35,592 nt of DNA from DASXMT01 sp036521415 (GTDB lineage: Bacteria; Actinomycetota; Acidimicrobiia; Acidimicrobiales; RAAP-2), in the NCBI GenBank assembly GCA_036521415.1, contig DATDHU010000039.1:1-35592 (forward strand). Direction: 5' to 3'. The notes beneath the pieces were generated by a model that worked only from the letters and a program-made list of their open reading frames with translations, made no database searches and was not told where the DNA came from. Below, one piece after another: positions 22,156 to 30,207 of this stretch; within the stretch, counting starts at the first letter, position 1; every line of letters begins with the position of its first letter. A program made the translations under genes and the position numbers.

Positions 22156-22472
22156 TGCACGGAGCGCTGATCCGGTATCGGATCATGGCCTACATCGTCG
22201 GGATCGGCCTGATCATCCTGGTGTTCCTCGGGATACCGCTGCAGATCGCCGGGCACCCGGGGGTCGTCAAGGTGGTGGGGCCCATCCATGGCTTCTTGTA
22301 CATCGTCTATCTCGTCGCCGGTGCCGACCTGGCCCGTCGGGCGCGGTGGACCCTGGGGCGCATCGTCACGGTGGTGCTGGCCGGCTTCATCCCCTTCATG
22401 GCCTTCATCGTCGAGCGAAGGGTGACCCGCCAGCTCGAGGAGTCGGGCCAGGTGGACGTGCCTCACCGGTAG
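22155..22472 (+). CDS. DUF3817 integral membrane protein
   Basis: 105 residues with three membrane helices. The first is RIMAYIVGIGLIILVFLGIPL. It is followed by the family-typical VVGPIHGFLYIVYLVAGADLARR, then TVVLAGFIPFMAFIVERRV. The IHGxLY element on the second helix and the FxxFIxERR ending are the marks of DUF3817. The GTG start has GAGGAG at 6 nt. Function unknown. Confidence 0.87.
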   Translation: MHGALIRYRIMAYIVGIGLIILVFLGIPLQIAGHPGVVKVVGPIHGFLYIVYLVAGADLARRARWTLGRIVTVVLAGFIPFMAFIVERRVTRQLEESGQVDVPHR

Positions 22473-22526
22473 CCGTCGGGGGTCCAGGGTAGAACACTCC
22501 TGTCCAAAGTGGAAGGGATGAACACC

Positions 22527-22898
22527 ATGACCGAGTCCGAAGACTGGTCGCCAGACGACCAGCTGGGTACCGAGACCTTCGAGCAGTCCGACGAGGCCCT
22601 CGACGAGGACGACGCCTTCAGCTCGGCCAGCGCCGATGGTCCCGATGCACTGGCACCCCGCAATCGACAGCTCCCCGTCGACGACCGTGAGCTCGAGGAG
22701 GCGGGCGCCCAGCTCGATGACCCCGAGCAGCTCGCCGTGCTCGATGGCGGGATCGACGACCCGGACGGGGTGGGATCCGACGAGGTGCGCGCCGGCTCGA
22801 GGGCGCCCGACGACGAGGGGTGGGACCTCGACGCTGAGGACCGTGGCGCCGACGACGAGGGTTGGGACCTCGATGCCGACGAGGACGTCGGGGACTGA
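22527..22898 (+). CDS. Acidic, probably disordered repeat protein
   Basis: 123 residues from ATG 22527, 9 nt after GGAAGGG; in-frame starts at 22509 and 22518 are possible. It is very rich in Asp and Glu, with DDEGWDLDA occurring twice near the C-terminus. The central ELEEAGAQLDDPEQLAVLDGG looks like the only conserved block. It has no cysteines, signal peptide or membrane segment. No family recognised with confidence; it resembles the acidic DUF5709-type actinobacterial proteins only loosely. Confidence 0.65.
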   Translation: MTESEDWSPDDQLGTETFEQSDEALDEDDAFSSASADGPDALAPRNRQLPVDDRELEEAGAQLDDPEQLAVLDGGIDDPDGVGSDEVRAGSRAPDDEGWDLDAEDRGADDEGWDLDADEDVGD

Positions 22899-22917
22899 TT
22901 CCCTGGTTTTCGGTCGC

Positions 22918-22923
22918 TAGCCT
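22918..22923 (+). promoter_or_regulatory. -10 box (TAGCCT), leaderless type
   Basis: TAGCCT is 7 nt before the ATG at 22931. Confidence 0.5.
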
Positions 22924-22930
22924 TGAGGGC

Positions 22931-23398
22931 ATGGCGCCCAACTCCGCACGAGACGTCACTGTCGAGCGCGGCCAGCTCCTCGAGTTCATCCGCCCCCGAC
23001 ATCACGGGATCGTGTCCACCACCCGCCGGGACGGCCGACCGCAGCTCTCGCCGGTGACCATGGGCGTCGACCCTGAGGGCCGGATCGTGGTGTCGACCTA
23101 TCCCGAGCGGGCCAAGGCTCGGAACGCCACCCGGGACGAGCGGGTCTCGGTCTGCGTGCTGTCCGACGAATTCGGCGGCGAGTGGGTCCAGGTCGACGGG
23201 CGAGCCGAGGTGATCGCCCAACCGGAGGCGATCGAGGCCCTGGTGGGCTATTTCCGTTCCATCAGCGGCGAGCACTCTGATTGGGACGAGTACCGGGCAG
23301 CCATGGTCAAGCAGGGGAAGGTACTGCTCAGGGTGACGATCGACCGATGGGGCCCGATCAGCCGCGGCGGGTTCCCGGACCGGCTCCTGGCCGACTGA
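22931..23398 (+). CDS. PPOX-class F420-dependent oxidoreductase family protein
   Basis: 155 residues, split-barrel flavin/deazaflavin-binding fold. It shows HHGIVSTTRRDGRPQLSPVT (residues about 24-43), RIVVSTYPERAKARNA, the middle strand WVQVDGRAEVI and an ending VTIDRWGPISRGGF, close to the Rv1155-type enzymes that bind coenzyme F420. If correct, the organism makes F420, which supports the F420 hypothesis for the protein at 8243. Distinction from FMN-dependent relatives is by overall pattern only. Confidence 0.83.
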   Translation: MAPNSARDVTVERGQLLEFIRPRHHGIVSTTRRDGRPQLSPVTMGVDPEGRIVVSTYPERAKARNATRDERVSVCVLSDEFGGEWVQVDGRAEVIAQPEAIEALVGYFRSISGEHSDWDEYRAAMVKQGKVLLRVTIDRWGPISRGGFPDRLLAD

Positions 23399-23438
23399 CC
23401 GGCGACGCCGCGCCCGATCCGACCCCGAATCGCAACCG

Positions 23439-24020
23439 GTGAGGCCGAACCGACTCCCTGAGACGATGGAGGGTGACGGTCTGCTGCTCAGACGCTGGCA
23501 CGTCGATGACGCCCCACTGCTCGAGCGGGCCGTCGTCGAGAGCATCGACCACCTCCGGCCGTGGATGCCCTGGGTCGCCGCCGAGCCCCTGGGGACCGCC
23601 CGACGGCGGGCGTTGATCCTGGCCTGGGAACAAGCCTGGGAAGCCGGGGGCGACCTCGTGGTCGGTGTCTTTGTCGACGGCACGGTGGTCGGGGGCGCCG
23701 GCCTCCACCGTCGTTCCGGGCCGCATACGCTCGACATCGGCTATTGGACACACGTCGATTTTGTGGGATTGGGCTACGCGACAGGGGCGGCCCGGCTCCT
23801 CACCCACGCTGCCCTTTCGTTGGACGTCATCCGCAAAGTGGACATCCATCACGACAAGGCCAACCCGGCCAGCGGGACCATCCCTCGCCGTCTGGGTTAC
23901 CGGTTCGTCGGGGAGCGGCCCGACCAGGTCACTGCGCCCGGAGAGCTGGGGGTCGACTGCACCTGGCGAATGGATCGCCGGCGCTGGGAGGCGGGCAACC
24001 CGCCCCGGGCGGCGACGTAG
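23439..24020 (+). CDS. GNAT family N-acetyltransferase (RimJ/RimL-like)
   Basis: 193 residues from GTG 23439; an ATG at 23466 (MEGDGLLL) is an alternative start. The domain runs from LLLRRWHVDDAPLLERAV to the end. The pattern SIDHLRPWMPWV, then IGYWTHVDFVGLGYATGAARLLTHAAL (acetyl-CoA loop), then DKANPASGTIPRRLGYRFVGE is that of ribosomal-protein-alanine or small-molecule acetyltransferases. In this loop VGLGYAT takes the place of the more usual RGxGxA. Acceptor unknown. Confidence 0.85.
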   Translation: MRPNRLPETMEGDGLLLRRWHVDDAPLLERAVVESIDHLRPWMPWVAAEPLGTARRRALILAWEQAWEAGGDLVVGVFVDGTVVGGAGLHRRSGPHTLDIGYWTHVDFVGLGYATGAARLLTHAALSLDVIRKVDIHHDKANPASGTIPRRLGYRFVGERPDQVTAPGELGVDCTWRMDRRRWEAGNPPRAAT

Positions 24021-24131
24021 GCTCTCAGGCGCCGGTGGCCGGGCGAGCATCACGTGCTCATCGTGGCCGGTGCTGGCAGCCACGAGCACGAGACGACCGA
24101 GGACCAGGGAAGACAAGGGAAAGACCAGCCA

Positions 24132-24204
24132 GGGGCAGTAGCTCAGTGGTTAGAGCAGGGGACTCATAATCCCTCGGTCGCAGGTTCGATCCCTGCCTGC
24201 CCCA
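24132..24204 (+). tRNA. tRNA with CAU anticodon, probably tRNA-Ile2 (lysidine-modified)
   Basis: A full cloverleaf can be drawn: acceptor GGGGCAG/CTGCCCC with discriminator A, D-arm AGCTCAGTGGTTAGAGC, anticodon loop CTCATAA, T-arm GCAGG-TTCGATC-CCTGC. CCA is not encoded. The run GTGGTTAGAGCAGGxGACTCATAATCxCTxGGTCGC is close to E. coli ileX rather than to elongator or initiator tRNA-Met. So isoleucine AUA decoding after TilS modification is favoured, but elongator Met is not excluded. Confidence 0.85.
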
Positions 24205-24274
24205 CGCCGGAACAGGACTATGCATCGACCCGGCGTACTCTGTCGGATCGAGCCGAAGCGACGACAGGAGCCCG

Positions 24275-24643
24275 ATGGACATCGAGGAGTTCTACAGTGC
24301 CGACGAGCGCCGGCGGCAGTCGGCCGAGATCGAATTGGGCACCGAATGGCACGACGCCACCGGCAACCGGTACGAGCTCAGCTGGGTGGAGGACACCGGG
24401 GAGCTGTACGTGATGCTGGAGCGGGTTCCCGAGGCCGGATCCTGGACACCGTTCGGGGACGTCGAGGTGGACAACCTTCCGGTGGAGCAGGTGATCGTGT
24501 CCGTCGTGGGGCACATCGCCACCCACGAGCAGCTGGAGCGCGTGCTCGACGGCTGGCAGGACGAGATGGACAAGCCCGATGGCATCTCGTGGGTGGCCGA
24601 TCGGCTCCGGGAGGGCGACATCCCACAGCGCGCACCGACCTGA
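24275..24643 (+). CDS. Hypothetical acidic protein, 122 residues
   Basis: Starts at an ATG with CAGGAG 6 nt upstream. The N-terminal half reads as beta strands (EWHDATGNRYELSWVEDTGELYVMLERV); the second half is an amphipathic helix region (IATHEQLERVLDGWQDEM). It has no cysteines, signal peptide or membrane segment. I do not recognise the family. A box TACTCT lies about 30 nt upstream of the ATG, just after the tRNA, so it probably has its own promoter. Confidence 0.7.
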   Translation: MDIEEFYSADERRRQSAEIELGTEWHDATGNRYELSWVEDTGELYVMLERVPEAGSWTPFGDVEVDNLPVEQVIVSVVGHIATHEQLERVLDGWQDEMDKPDGISWVADRLREGDIPQRAPT

Positions 24644-24838
24644 GCGCCGAGCCGCGAACGGACCATCCGGCCCGACCAGTAACCTCGTGAATTCCCTGCC
24701 AGAATCTGCCATGCTCCATAGAGTCATTGGAGTGCCCGGGTTCGGCTCGTTCGGCCAGGGGATGCATGACGGGGTTACGGGGTGTCCGATCGGCAGGAGC
24801 ATCGCCGATGTCGGCGGACGCTGAGAGGAGGTCGGTAG

Positions 24839-25252
24839 ATGCAGACCGATGAAGGACGGGAACCGGTGAGCAAGGTGCCGGACCGCCTCGGTGAGGCCCA
24901 CCCACGGCCCAATCGAAGAACCCAGGACCGATTGCCCTCGCTGCTCCACGAGCTCGTGGACTCAGACCTCGTCCAGCGGGTGGCCCCGGGGGAGTGGGTC
25001 CTCAGCCCCGAGCTCCAGGCCATGTTGGAGGAGCAGTCGGCCTCCCGCGGGATGATCCGGCGCCGAGTCTTCGTGGGCCTGCACTGCGAGGGCTGCGGGA
25101 AGGCCACCGTGACCTGGCTGTCGGAGGGCCGTCGGCTTTGTGCCGAGTGTGCAGAGCCACCGGCCCAAGGCGCTGTCATCGCCGAGCCGGACATGGCCCA
25201 GCGGCGGTCGTGGCGGACACGGGGCCCACACCCGTTCCGTCGGGCCGGATAG
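24839..25252 (+). CDS. Hypothetical zinc-ribbon protein
   Basis: 137 residues with GAGGAG upstream. A four-cysteine ribbon is seen in HCEGCGKATVTWLSEGRRLCAEC (two CxxC pairs about 18 residues apart). Before it is a helical region, RLPSLLHELVDSDLVQRVAPGEWVLSPELQAMLEE, that looks like a small winged-helix or adaptor element. It may bind nucleic acid or protein. No family recognised. It is convergent with the gene ending at 25307. Confidence 0.65.
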   Translation: MQTDEGREPVSKVPDRLGEAHPRPNRRTQDRLPSLLHELVDSDLVQRVAPGEWVLSPELQAMLEEQSASRGMIRRRVFVGLHCEGCGKATVTWLSEGRRLCAECAEPPAQGAVIAEPDMAQRRSWRTRGPHPFRRAG

Positions 25253-25306
25253 GAGCCACAGCTCGGCCCGGTCGCTGCCGGTGGACGCGCCGGCGCGACG
25301 AGCACG

Positions 25307-26419
25307 TCAGTCCCAGCCGCTGAATCCGTACCGCTCGTGGGGACCGAGGACGGCGAACTCGAGCATGCCGTAGCCGACTTCGCCATTGGAGGTGAAGCGG
25401 GCCGCGTTCTCCATGAGCCCCCACGGCTGGTACTCCGGGCTGGCGGGGTCGTACCGCTGTCCTTGCACGACCAGATCGCCCTGGTACATCCCGTGTCGCC
25501 AATCGGGCTCGAGCCCGTAACCCGTTCCCATCATCAGGGCGAACGGGAAGGTCACCTCGCAGTCGACCTTGGCCGTCTGTCGCCCGTGGGCGCCGAAGTA
25601 CGAGAGCGTGGCTCCGGACACCCTTCGCGTCCCGGGAACGAATCGGACCTCGTGCTCGGGGCGTCCGAGCCACTCGGCCTCCCGACCGGATCCGACGGGG
25701 AACACCCGATGGGCATCTTGCATGACCCGCCGGCCGTTGGGTTCCTCTTGCACGATGGTCACGATGGCATGGTCCTCGAAGCGCACGGGGGCGTAAATCC
25801 AAAAGAAGCCGCCTGCCGTGTTGGTGGCCTGGATGCCCGGAGGCTCAGGCTCGCCCACCGGACGCACGCCCCAGGATCGGTCCCGGCAGCCCCACCAGCG
25901 GTCGGGCGTCAGGGCCACTTCCTTGTCACCGATGGAGAGCGAGCCCGTCCACGATCCGAGCTGGGCGAAGCGGGAGGTGTCGAACGTGACCCGTGAGAAC
26001 TGCCGGTTGAAGTGTCGGGCTTCGAGGTGCGCCTCGGAGAAGCCGTCGTACACGGCGTCCATCTCCAGGCCCCATTCGTTGGGCTCCAGGATGACCCGTA
26101 CGCGGCGAAGCCCTTCGAGGACCTCGACCCGGATGGGGCCGATCGTCGTGTTCATCCGATCGGCGCCCATGACCATGGAGGACCGGACAACCCGGTGGTC
26201 GTCGCCCGTCCGCACCGAGACGAAGGCGTCGGCCACACCGAGGTTCGGGTACTGACCGAACCCGATGACGGCAAACAGCTCCTCGTCAGTGCCCGAGACC
26301 CCGTCTGCGCCGAGGATGTTGAAGTAGTAGCGGTCGTAGAAGTTCCGGTCGGAGGGCCCGACGAATCGCATCGGCTCGGAGATCTGGTGGACCGGGTAGT
26401 CATCGAGAGGGGAGAGCAC
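25307..26419 (-). CDS. AttH/CrtC-like double-lipocalin-fold protein of unknown function
   Basis: 370 residues from GTG 26419, chosen because AAGGAG lies 5 nt upstream and the conserved part begins right after; a longer open frame upstream is non-coding by composition. Strand-rich throughout: YYFNILGADG, VIGFGQYPNLGVADAFVSV, WGLEMDAVYDGFSEAHLEARHF, then WWGCRDRSWGVRPVG and HDRFG-like repeats (GGFFWIYAPVRFED). The WGxRDxSWGxR element is typical of the hydroxyneurosporene-synthase-like/AttH group, often found near lipid and steroid genes in actinobacteria. Divergent from the aldehyde dehydrogenase, with a shared operator-like palindrome. Confidence 0.65.
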   Translation of the reverse strand: MLSPLDDYPVHQISEPMRFVGPSDRNFYDRYYFNILGADGVSGTDEELFAVIGFGQYPNLGVADAFVSVRTGDDHRVVRSSMVMGADRMNTTIGPIRVEVLEGLRRVRVILEPNEWGLEMDAVYDGFSEAHLEARHFNRQFSRVTFDTSRFAQLGSWTGSLSIGDKEVALTPDRWWGCRDRSWGVRPVGEPEPPGIQATNTAGGFFWIYAPVRFEDHAIVTIVQEEPNGRRVMQDAHRVFPVGSGREAEWLGRPEHEVRFVPGTRRVSGATLSYFGAHGRQTAKVDCEVTFPFALMMGTGYGLEPDWRHGMYQGDLVVQGQRYDPASPEYQPWGLMENAARFTSNGEVGYGMLEFAVLGPHERYGFSGWD

Positions 26420-26532
26420 GGGAACTCCTTGTCGATCCGGTGCTGCCGCCGATGGCCGACTGGACAGCACGATGATGGGTGCCCGGAGCGTATCGGCCGC
26501 CACCTCGCCCGGCGAGGGCCGCTGCCCGGGCA

Positions 26533-26592
26533 GTACGATCGGTGAGCCGGACTCCGGCTGTCCGGAGCGGGCCATCAGTGGGTACGATCGGT
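26533..26592. repeat. Direct repeat GTACGATCGGT in the divergent promoter region
   Basis: The 11-mer occurs at 26533-26543 and 26582-26592. Each contains TACGAT, a possible -10 box on the plus strand; the second copy would suit the aldehyde dehydrogenase gene. Confidence 0.4.
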
Positions 26593-26601
26593 CCACCGGA
26601 A

Positions 26602-26615
26602 TAGAACCGGTTCCA
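26602..26615. promoter_or_regulatory. TetR-type (KstR-like) operator palindrome
   Basis: TAGAACCGGTTCCA contains the perfect 10-bp palindrome GAACCGGTTC and fits TNNAACNNGTTNNA, the published consensus of the mycobacterial cholesterol repressor KstR. It lies 14 nt before the aldehyde dehydrogenase ATG, downstream of a possible -10 box. No TetR gene is in the window, so the regulator is inferred. Confidence 0.45.
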
Positions 26616-26629
26616 ATCAAGGAGGGCCC

Positions 26630-28087
26630 ATGAAGTCGTACGACCGTCTGTACATCGGGGGGGAGTGGGTCGAACCTTCGTCTTCCTCCACCATCGACGT
26701 GGTCTCGCCGACCACCGAAGAGGTCATCGGGCGGGTCCCCGAGGCCAAGAACGCCGACATCGACCGCGCCGTGGCCTCGGCCAAGGACGCTTTTGAGCAC
26801 GGCCCCTGGCCCCGCATGACGCCGTCCGAGCGGGCTGCGGTGCTGTCCAAGGCGGCCGAGGCCATCCGCAACGACATGCAGGGCATCGCCGAGCTGATCT
26901 CGAACGAAATGGGCTCGCCGGTCTCGTGGGGCCTCCTGGCCCAGGTCCTGGCCCCGACGATGATCCTCGACTACTACGCCGGCCTCGGGTCGACCTTCGA
27001 GTTCGACACGATCAAGGACGGCCTGCTCGGCCCGGTCCTGGTGGCCAAGGAGCCGGTGGGCGTGGTCGCCGCCATCACCCCGTGGAACGTGCCTCTCTTC
27101 CTGGCCGCGGCCAAGTTGGCTCCTGCCCTACTGTCGGGGAGCACGGCGGTCTTCAAGCCCGCTCCCGAGACGCCGCTCGATGCCAACCTGTTGGCCGAGA
27201 TCCTGGAGACGGCCGGACTGCCAAAGGGCGTCCTCAGCGTGGTCCCGGCCGGACGTGAAGTGGGCGAGCACCTGGTCAACCATCCCGCCGTCAACAAGGT
27301 GTCGTTCACCGGGTCCTCGGTGGCCGGCAAGAAGATCGGTGCCGCCTGCGGCGCCAACCTGAAGCGGTTCAGCCTGGAACTAGGGGGCAAGTCGGCCGCC
27401 ATCCTGCTGGATGACGTGAACCTGGCCGAGGCCCTTCCCCTGATGATGCCCAACGCCATCATGAACAACGGCGAGGCGTGCATCTCGCTGACCCGGATCC
27501 TCGCCCCCCGGCACCGCTACCAAGAGGTGACCGAGGCGTTGGTGGACCAGATGCAGGGCATGAAGGTGGGCGACGCACTCGATCCCGCAACCGAAGTCGG
27601 CCCGCTGGTGGCCGAACGCCAGCGGGACCGGGTCGAGAACTACATCAAGATCGGCCAGGACGAGGGGGCAAAGGTCGCCCTGGGCGGCGGTCGCCCCGAG
27701 GGCCTCGATCGCGGCTGGTTCGTGGAGCCGACGGTCTTCGTCGACGTCGACAACTCGATGCGCATCGCCCAAGAGGAGATCTTCGGGCCGGTGCTGTCGG
27801 TGATCCCCTACGACAGCGACGACGATGCCGTCTCCATCGCCAACGACTCCGACTACGGGCTGTGCGGCGGCGTGTTCACCGCCGACAACGACCGTGGGCT
27901 CGGCGTGGCCCGCCGGGTGCGCACCGGTACCTACATGGTGAACTCCAGCACCCCCATCGACTTCTCGTCGCCCTTCGGTGGCTACAAGGAGTCGGGCATG
28001 GGCCGTGAGTTCGGCGAGGACGGCCTCGAGCTGTTCCTCGAGAAGAAGACCATCAACCTGCCGGCGGGGTACACGCCAACGGTCTGA
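26630..28087 (+). CDS. Aldehyde dehydrogenase (NAD(P)-dependent)
   Basis: 485 residues, the normal length. Oxidises an aldehyde to the acid. Seen: TPWNVPLF with the oxyanion Asn, the catalytic Glu in LELGGKSA (E250), the nucleophile in NNGEACISLTR (C284) and EEIFGPVLSVIPY. The ATG follows AAGGAGG. The KstR-like site and the divergent AttH/CrtC-like gene hint at a place in lipid or steroid breakdown, but the substrate cannot be read from the protein. Confidence 0.94.
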   Translation: MKSYDRLYIGGEWVEPSSSSTIDVVSPTTEEVIGRVPEAKNADIDRAVASAKDAFEHGPWPRMTPSERAAVLSKAAEAIRNDMQGIAELISNEMGSPVSWGLLAQVLAPTMILDYYAGLGSTFEFDTIKDGLLGPVLVAKEPVGVVAAITPWNVPLFLAAAKLAPALLSGSTAVFKPAPETPLDANLLAEILETAGLPKGVLSVVPAGREVGEHLVNHPAVNKVSFTGSSVAGKKIGAACGANLKRFSLELGGKSAAILLDDVNLAEALPLMMPNAIMNNGEACISLTRILAPRHRYQEVTEALVDQMQGMKVGDALDPATEVGPLVAERQRDRVENYIKIGQDEGAKVALGGGRPEGLDRGWFVEPTVFVDVDNSMRIAQEEIFGPVLSVIPYDSDDDAVSIANDSDYGLCGGVFTADNDRGLGVARRVRTGTYMVNSSTPIDFSSPFGGYKESGMGREFGEDGLELFLEKKTINLPAGYTPTV

Positions 28088-28127
28088 ACCTCCGCTCCTG
28101 GTCGAGCTCGGTCCCGCTCGCACAACC

Positions 28128-28607
28128 CTACTTCCCCGGCGGAGCCGTGATGTCGGTGGGCGGCGGTGGGATGGTGTGTGCCGGTCCCGTCGGCCCCGCC
28201 GGTTGGAGGGGATTCGACTGCTGGGCGGCGACGCATTGGTCCCGAAGTGAGACCACGAGGTATTGCTCTCCTACCCGGTTGGTCTCCGACAACGTGGTCA
28301 TGAGGGCCTGGAATTGACCGTCACTGGCCGCGGCCTTGGCCGCCAGGGGTAGGGCGTCGCGCAGCTCCACGTAGGCCCGTTCGCCCAGCGAGTTCGCCTC
28401 GGCTTGGGTGGGGGCCTCTTCGGCCTGCTTGAAGAGGGTCAGGGACTTGTCGACGTGGCCGCAGGCCTGGCGGGCCAGATCCGCGCCGCCGTTGCTGCAG
28501 GCGGCGAGCCCGATCCCCAGAGCGGCCACAACGATGAGGGAGAGGGCCCAACGGTGCCGGCGCCCGGCCGAGCGGACGACTCGGCGACGGACGGCGGCAC
28601 TGGTCAC
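28128..28607 (-). CDS. Lipoprotein of unknown function
   Basis: 159 residues. A basic lead (RRRVVRSAGRRHRW), a hydrophobic segment and a good lipobox GLAACS give a lipid-anchored exported protein. The mature part is helical and Ala/Glu-rich (LFKQAEEAPTQAEANSLGER), with two more cysteines, and ends in a Pro-rich tail. Its GTG overlaps the stop of the upstream gene (GTGA), so the two are co-translated. No family recognised. Confidence 0.75.
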   Translation of the reverse strand: MTSAAVRRRVVRSAGRRHRWALSLIVVAALGIGLAACSNGGADLARQACGHVDKSLTLFKQAEEAPTQAEANSLGERAYVELRDALPLAAKAAASDGQFQALMTTLSETNRVGEQYLVVSLRDQCVAAQQSNPLQPAGPTGPAHTIPPPPTDITAPPGK

Positions 28608-29161
28608 CCGAGCCAGCTACCCGCTGATTCGAGGAGGTAGCGGCTCACGGCCAAGCAGCGGTCGAACACGTCACACATCATTTCCTCACCGGCCAGGATC
28701 CGGGTGAGCGAGACGGGGCACCGGGCCACGATGGTGAGCCGCCGCTCGGCCGCGTCGGTGGCCGAAGCGTAGGAATCGATGGCCGACACCTCGAGCGGGA
28801 GTTCGATCCCCCCGATGCCGGCCAGGTCGATGGCCAAACGGAGCAGGTCGGGACCGTTCGGGAGGGGGGGAAGGGCCCAGGTGAAGGTCAGCGGGAAGTG
28901 GAAATTGTCGGGCGGGTCCTCGTCGTCGGGCAGGCCGAAGACCACGTCCTCGAAGGCGAGCAGCGTCCGGGGGTCCACCTCGAGCCCGAGGTGCAGGTCG
29001 AGCGGGCCGCCACAGCCGTCTTCTGGATGGAGCTCCACTTCCCAGACCTGGCGGAGAGAGTAAGTCTCGACGAAATGACGCTCGTCGTGAACATGGAACC
29101 CATGGTCGACGGAGTGATCCTTGAGGTCGGCGACATACCCGGCCACGTCGATGACTGCCAC
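28604..29161 (-). CDS. Hypothetical protein co-translated with a lipoprotein
   Basis: 185 residues from GTG 29161. Mixed alpha/beta: HGFHVHDERHFVETYSLRQVWEVELHPEDG, DLHLGLEVDPRTLLAFEDVV, FHFPLTFTWALPPLPNG and a helical end DVFDRCLAVSRYLLESAG. It has several His residues near the N-terminus but no clear metal motif. Probably cytoplasmic. Not recognised. It shares an intergenic region of 82 bp with the divergent inositol-monophosphatase-like gene. Confidence 0.7.
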   Translation of the reverse strand: MAVIDVAGYVADLKDHSVDHGFHVHDERHFVETYSLRQVWEVELHPEDGCGGPLDLHLGLEVDPRTLLAFEDVVFGLPDDEDPPDNFHFPLTFTWALPPLPNGPDLLRLAIDLAGIGGIELPLEVSAIDSYASATDAAERRLTIVARCPVSLTRILAGEEMMCDVFDRCLAVSRYLLESAGSWLG

Positions 29162-29230
29162 AGGTAAATTAGCCTATCGGTCCTCCGGCTGTCGGTGAAC
29201 CTGTGGACGACGGTCGAGGGCCGCCGGCAG

Positions 29231-29236
29231 TAGCGT
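29231..29236 (+). promoter_or_regulatory. -10 box (TAGCGT), leaderless type
   Basis: TAGCGT is 7 nt before the ATG at 29244. Confidence 0.5.
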
Positions 29237-29243
29237 CGACCGG

Positions 29244-30005
29244 ATGGACGACGATGCACTGCTGGCGGTTCTCCACCAGAGCGCCACCGCGGTGGCCGAC
29301 GCCCTCGGTGGTCTGGGCGACTGGGGTCCCGCCGGTACCCGACCGGGCCAGTACCGCTCTGACCTGGTGGCCGACGCGGCTGCCATCGAGGTCCTGGACG
29401 GCGCCGGCCTCGGGGTCATGTCCGAGGAGTCCGGGACCCACGCCGGGGACCGCGAGATGGTGGCCGTTCTCGATCCGCTGGACGGCTCGACCAATGCAGC
29501 CCGTGGGATCCCCTGGTACGCCACCAGTGTCTGCGCGGTGGACGCCGAAGGGCCCCGGGCCGCCGTGGTGGTGAACCAATCGTCGGGGATCCGGTTCGAG
29601 GCGGCCCGGGGAGGCGGAGCCCGACGGGACGGGAAGTCGATGCGGGCGTCGGGGTGCACGGTGCTGGGAGAGGCCATCGTCGGGTTCTCCGGGTACCCCA
29701 GGAGGTACTTCGGATGGTCGCAGTACCGCCAGCTGGGTGCGGCCGCCCTGGACCTCTGTGCAGTAGCGGAAGGCGTCCTCGACGGGTACGCGGTGGTCGG
29801 GACGTCGTCGCTCGGGGCGTGGGACTACCTGGGCGGCATGCTGATCTGCTCCGAAGCGGGCGCGGTGGTCACCGAGTCACTCGGTCGGGAGCTGGTGACG
29901 TTGGACCACCAGGCACGTCGGACGCCGGTGGCTGCAGGGACGCCGGAGCTCCTCCAGGCTTTGAGTGCCGGCGCCGCGGATAGCGTGGTGCCTTCGGGCG
30001 TTTAG
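29244..30005 (+). CDS. Inositol monophosphatase family protein
   Basis: 253 residues. Metal-binding motifs of the family are present: GVMSEESGT, VLDPLDGSTNAARG (DPxDGS) and LGAWDYLGGMLICSEAGAVV (WDxxxG). The enzyme hydrolyses a phosphate monoester such as inositol phosphate, histidinol phosphate or a sugar phosphate; which one is not decided. The stop codon TAG (30003-30005) lies inside the tRNA-Val gene, overlapping it by 10 bases. Confidence 0.9.
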   Translation: MDDDALLAVLHQSATAVADALGGLGDWGPAGTRPGQYRSDLVADAAAIEVLDGAGLGVMSEESGTHAGDREMVAVLDPLDGSTNAARGIPWYATSVCAVDAEGPRAAVVVNQSSGIRFEAARGGGARRDGKSMRASGCTVLGEAIVGFSGYPRRYFGWSQYRQLGAAALDLCAVAEGVLDGYAVVGTSSLGAWDYLGGMLICSEAGAVVTESLGRELVTLDHQARRTPVAAGTPELLQALSAGAADSVVPSGV

Positions 30006-30072
30006 CTCAGTTGGTTAGAGCAGCTGCCTTACAAGCAGCAGGTCATCGGTTCGAGTCCGGTAGCGCCCACCA
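29996..30072 (+). tRNA. tRNA-Val (anticodon TAC)
   Basis: Acceptor GGGCGTT/AGCGCCC with discriminator A and an encoded CCA (30070-30072). D-arm AGCTCAGTTGGTTAGAGC, anticodon loop CTTACAA, T-loop TTCGAGT. The first ten bases are also the end of the upstream phosphatase gene. Confidence 0.93.
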
Positions 30073-30207
30073 GGTCAGAGCGTTAATCGAGTTCACAGAA
30101 CCGCTTGAAAATGCGAGAGGGAGCGATAGAAGGAGCAGAACCATTCCTTTACGGATTGGCAGCGACCGCAGGCATTGGGAGGCGCTCCGTGAGGCTGTAG
30201 CGATGAG

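Noticed and set aside
24132..24204. Initiator tRNA-fMet
   Set aside because: The first acceptor pair is a normal G-C and the anticodon stem does not end in the three G-C pairs of initiators. The body resembles tRNA-Ile2.
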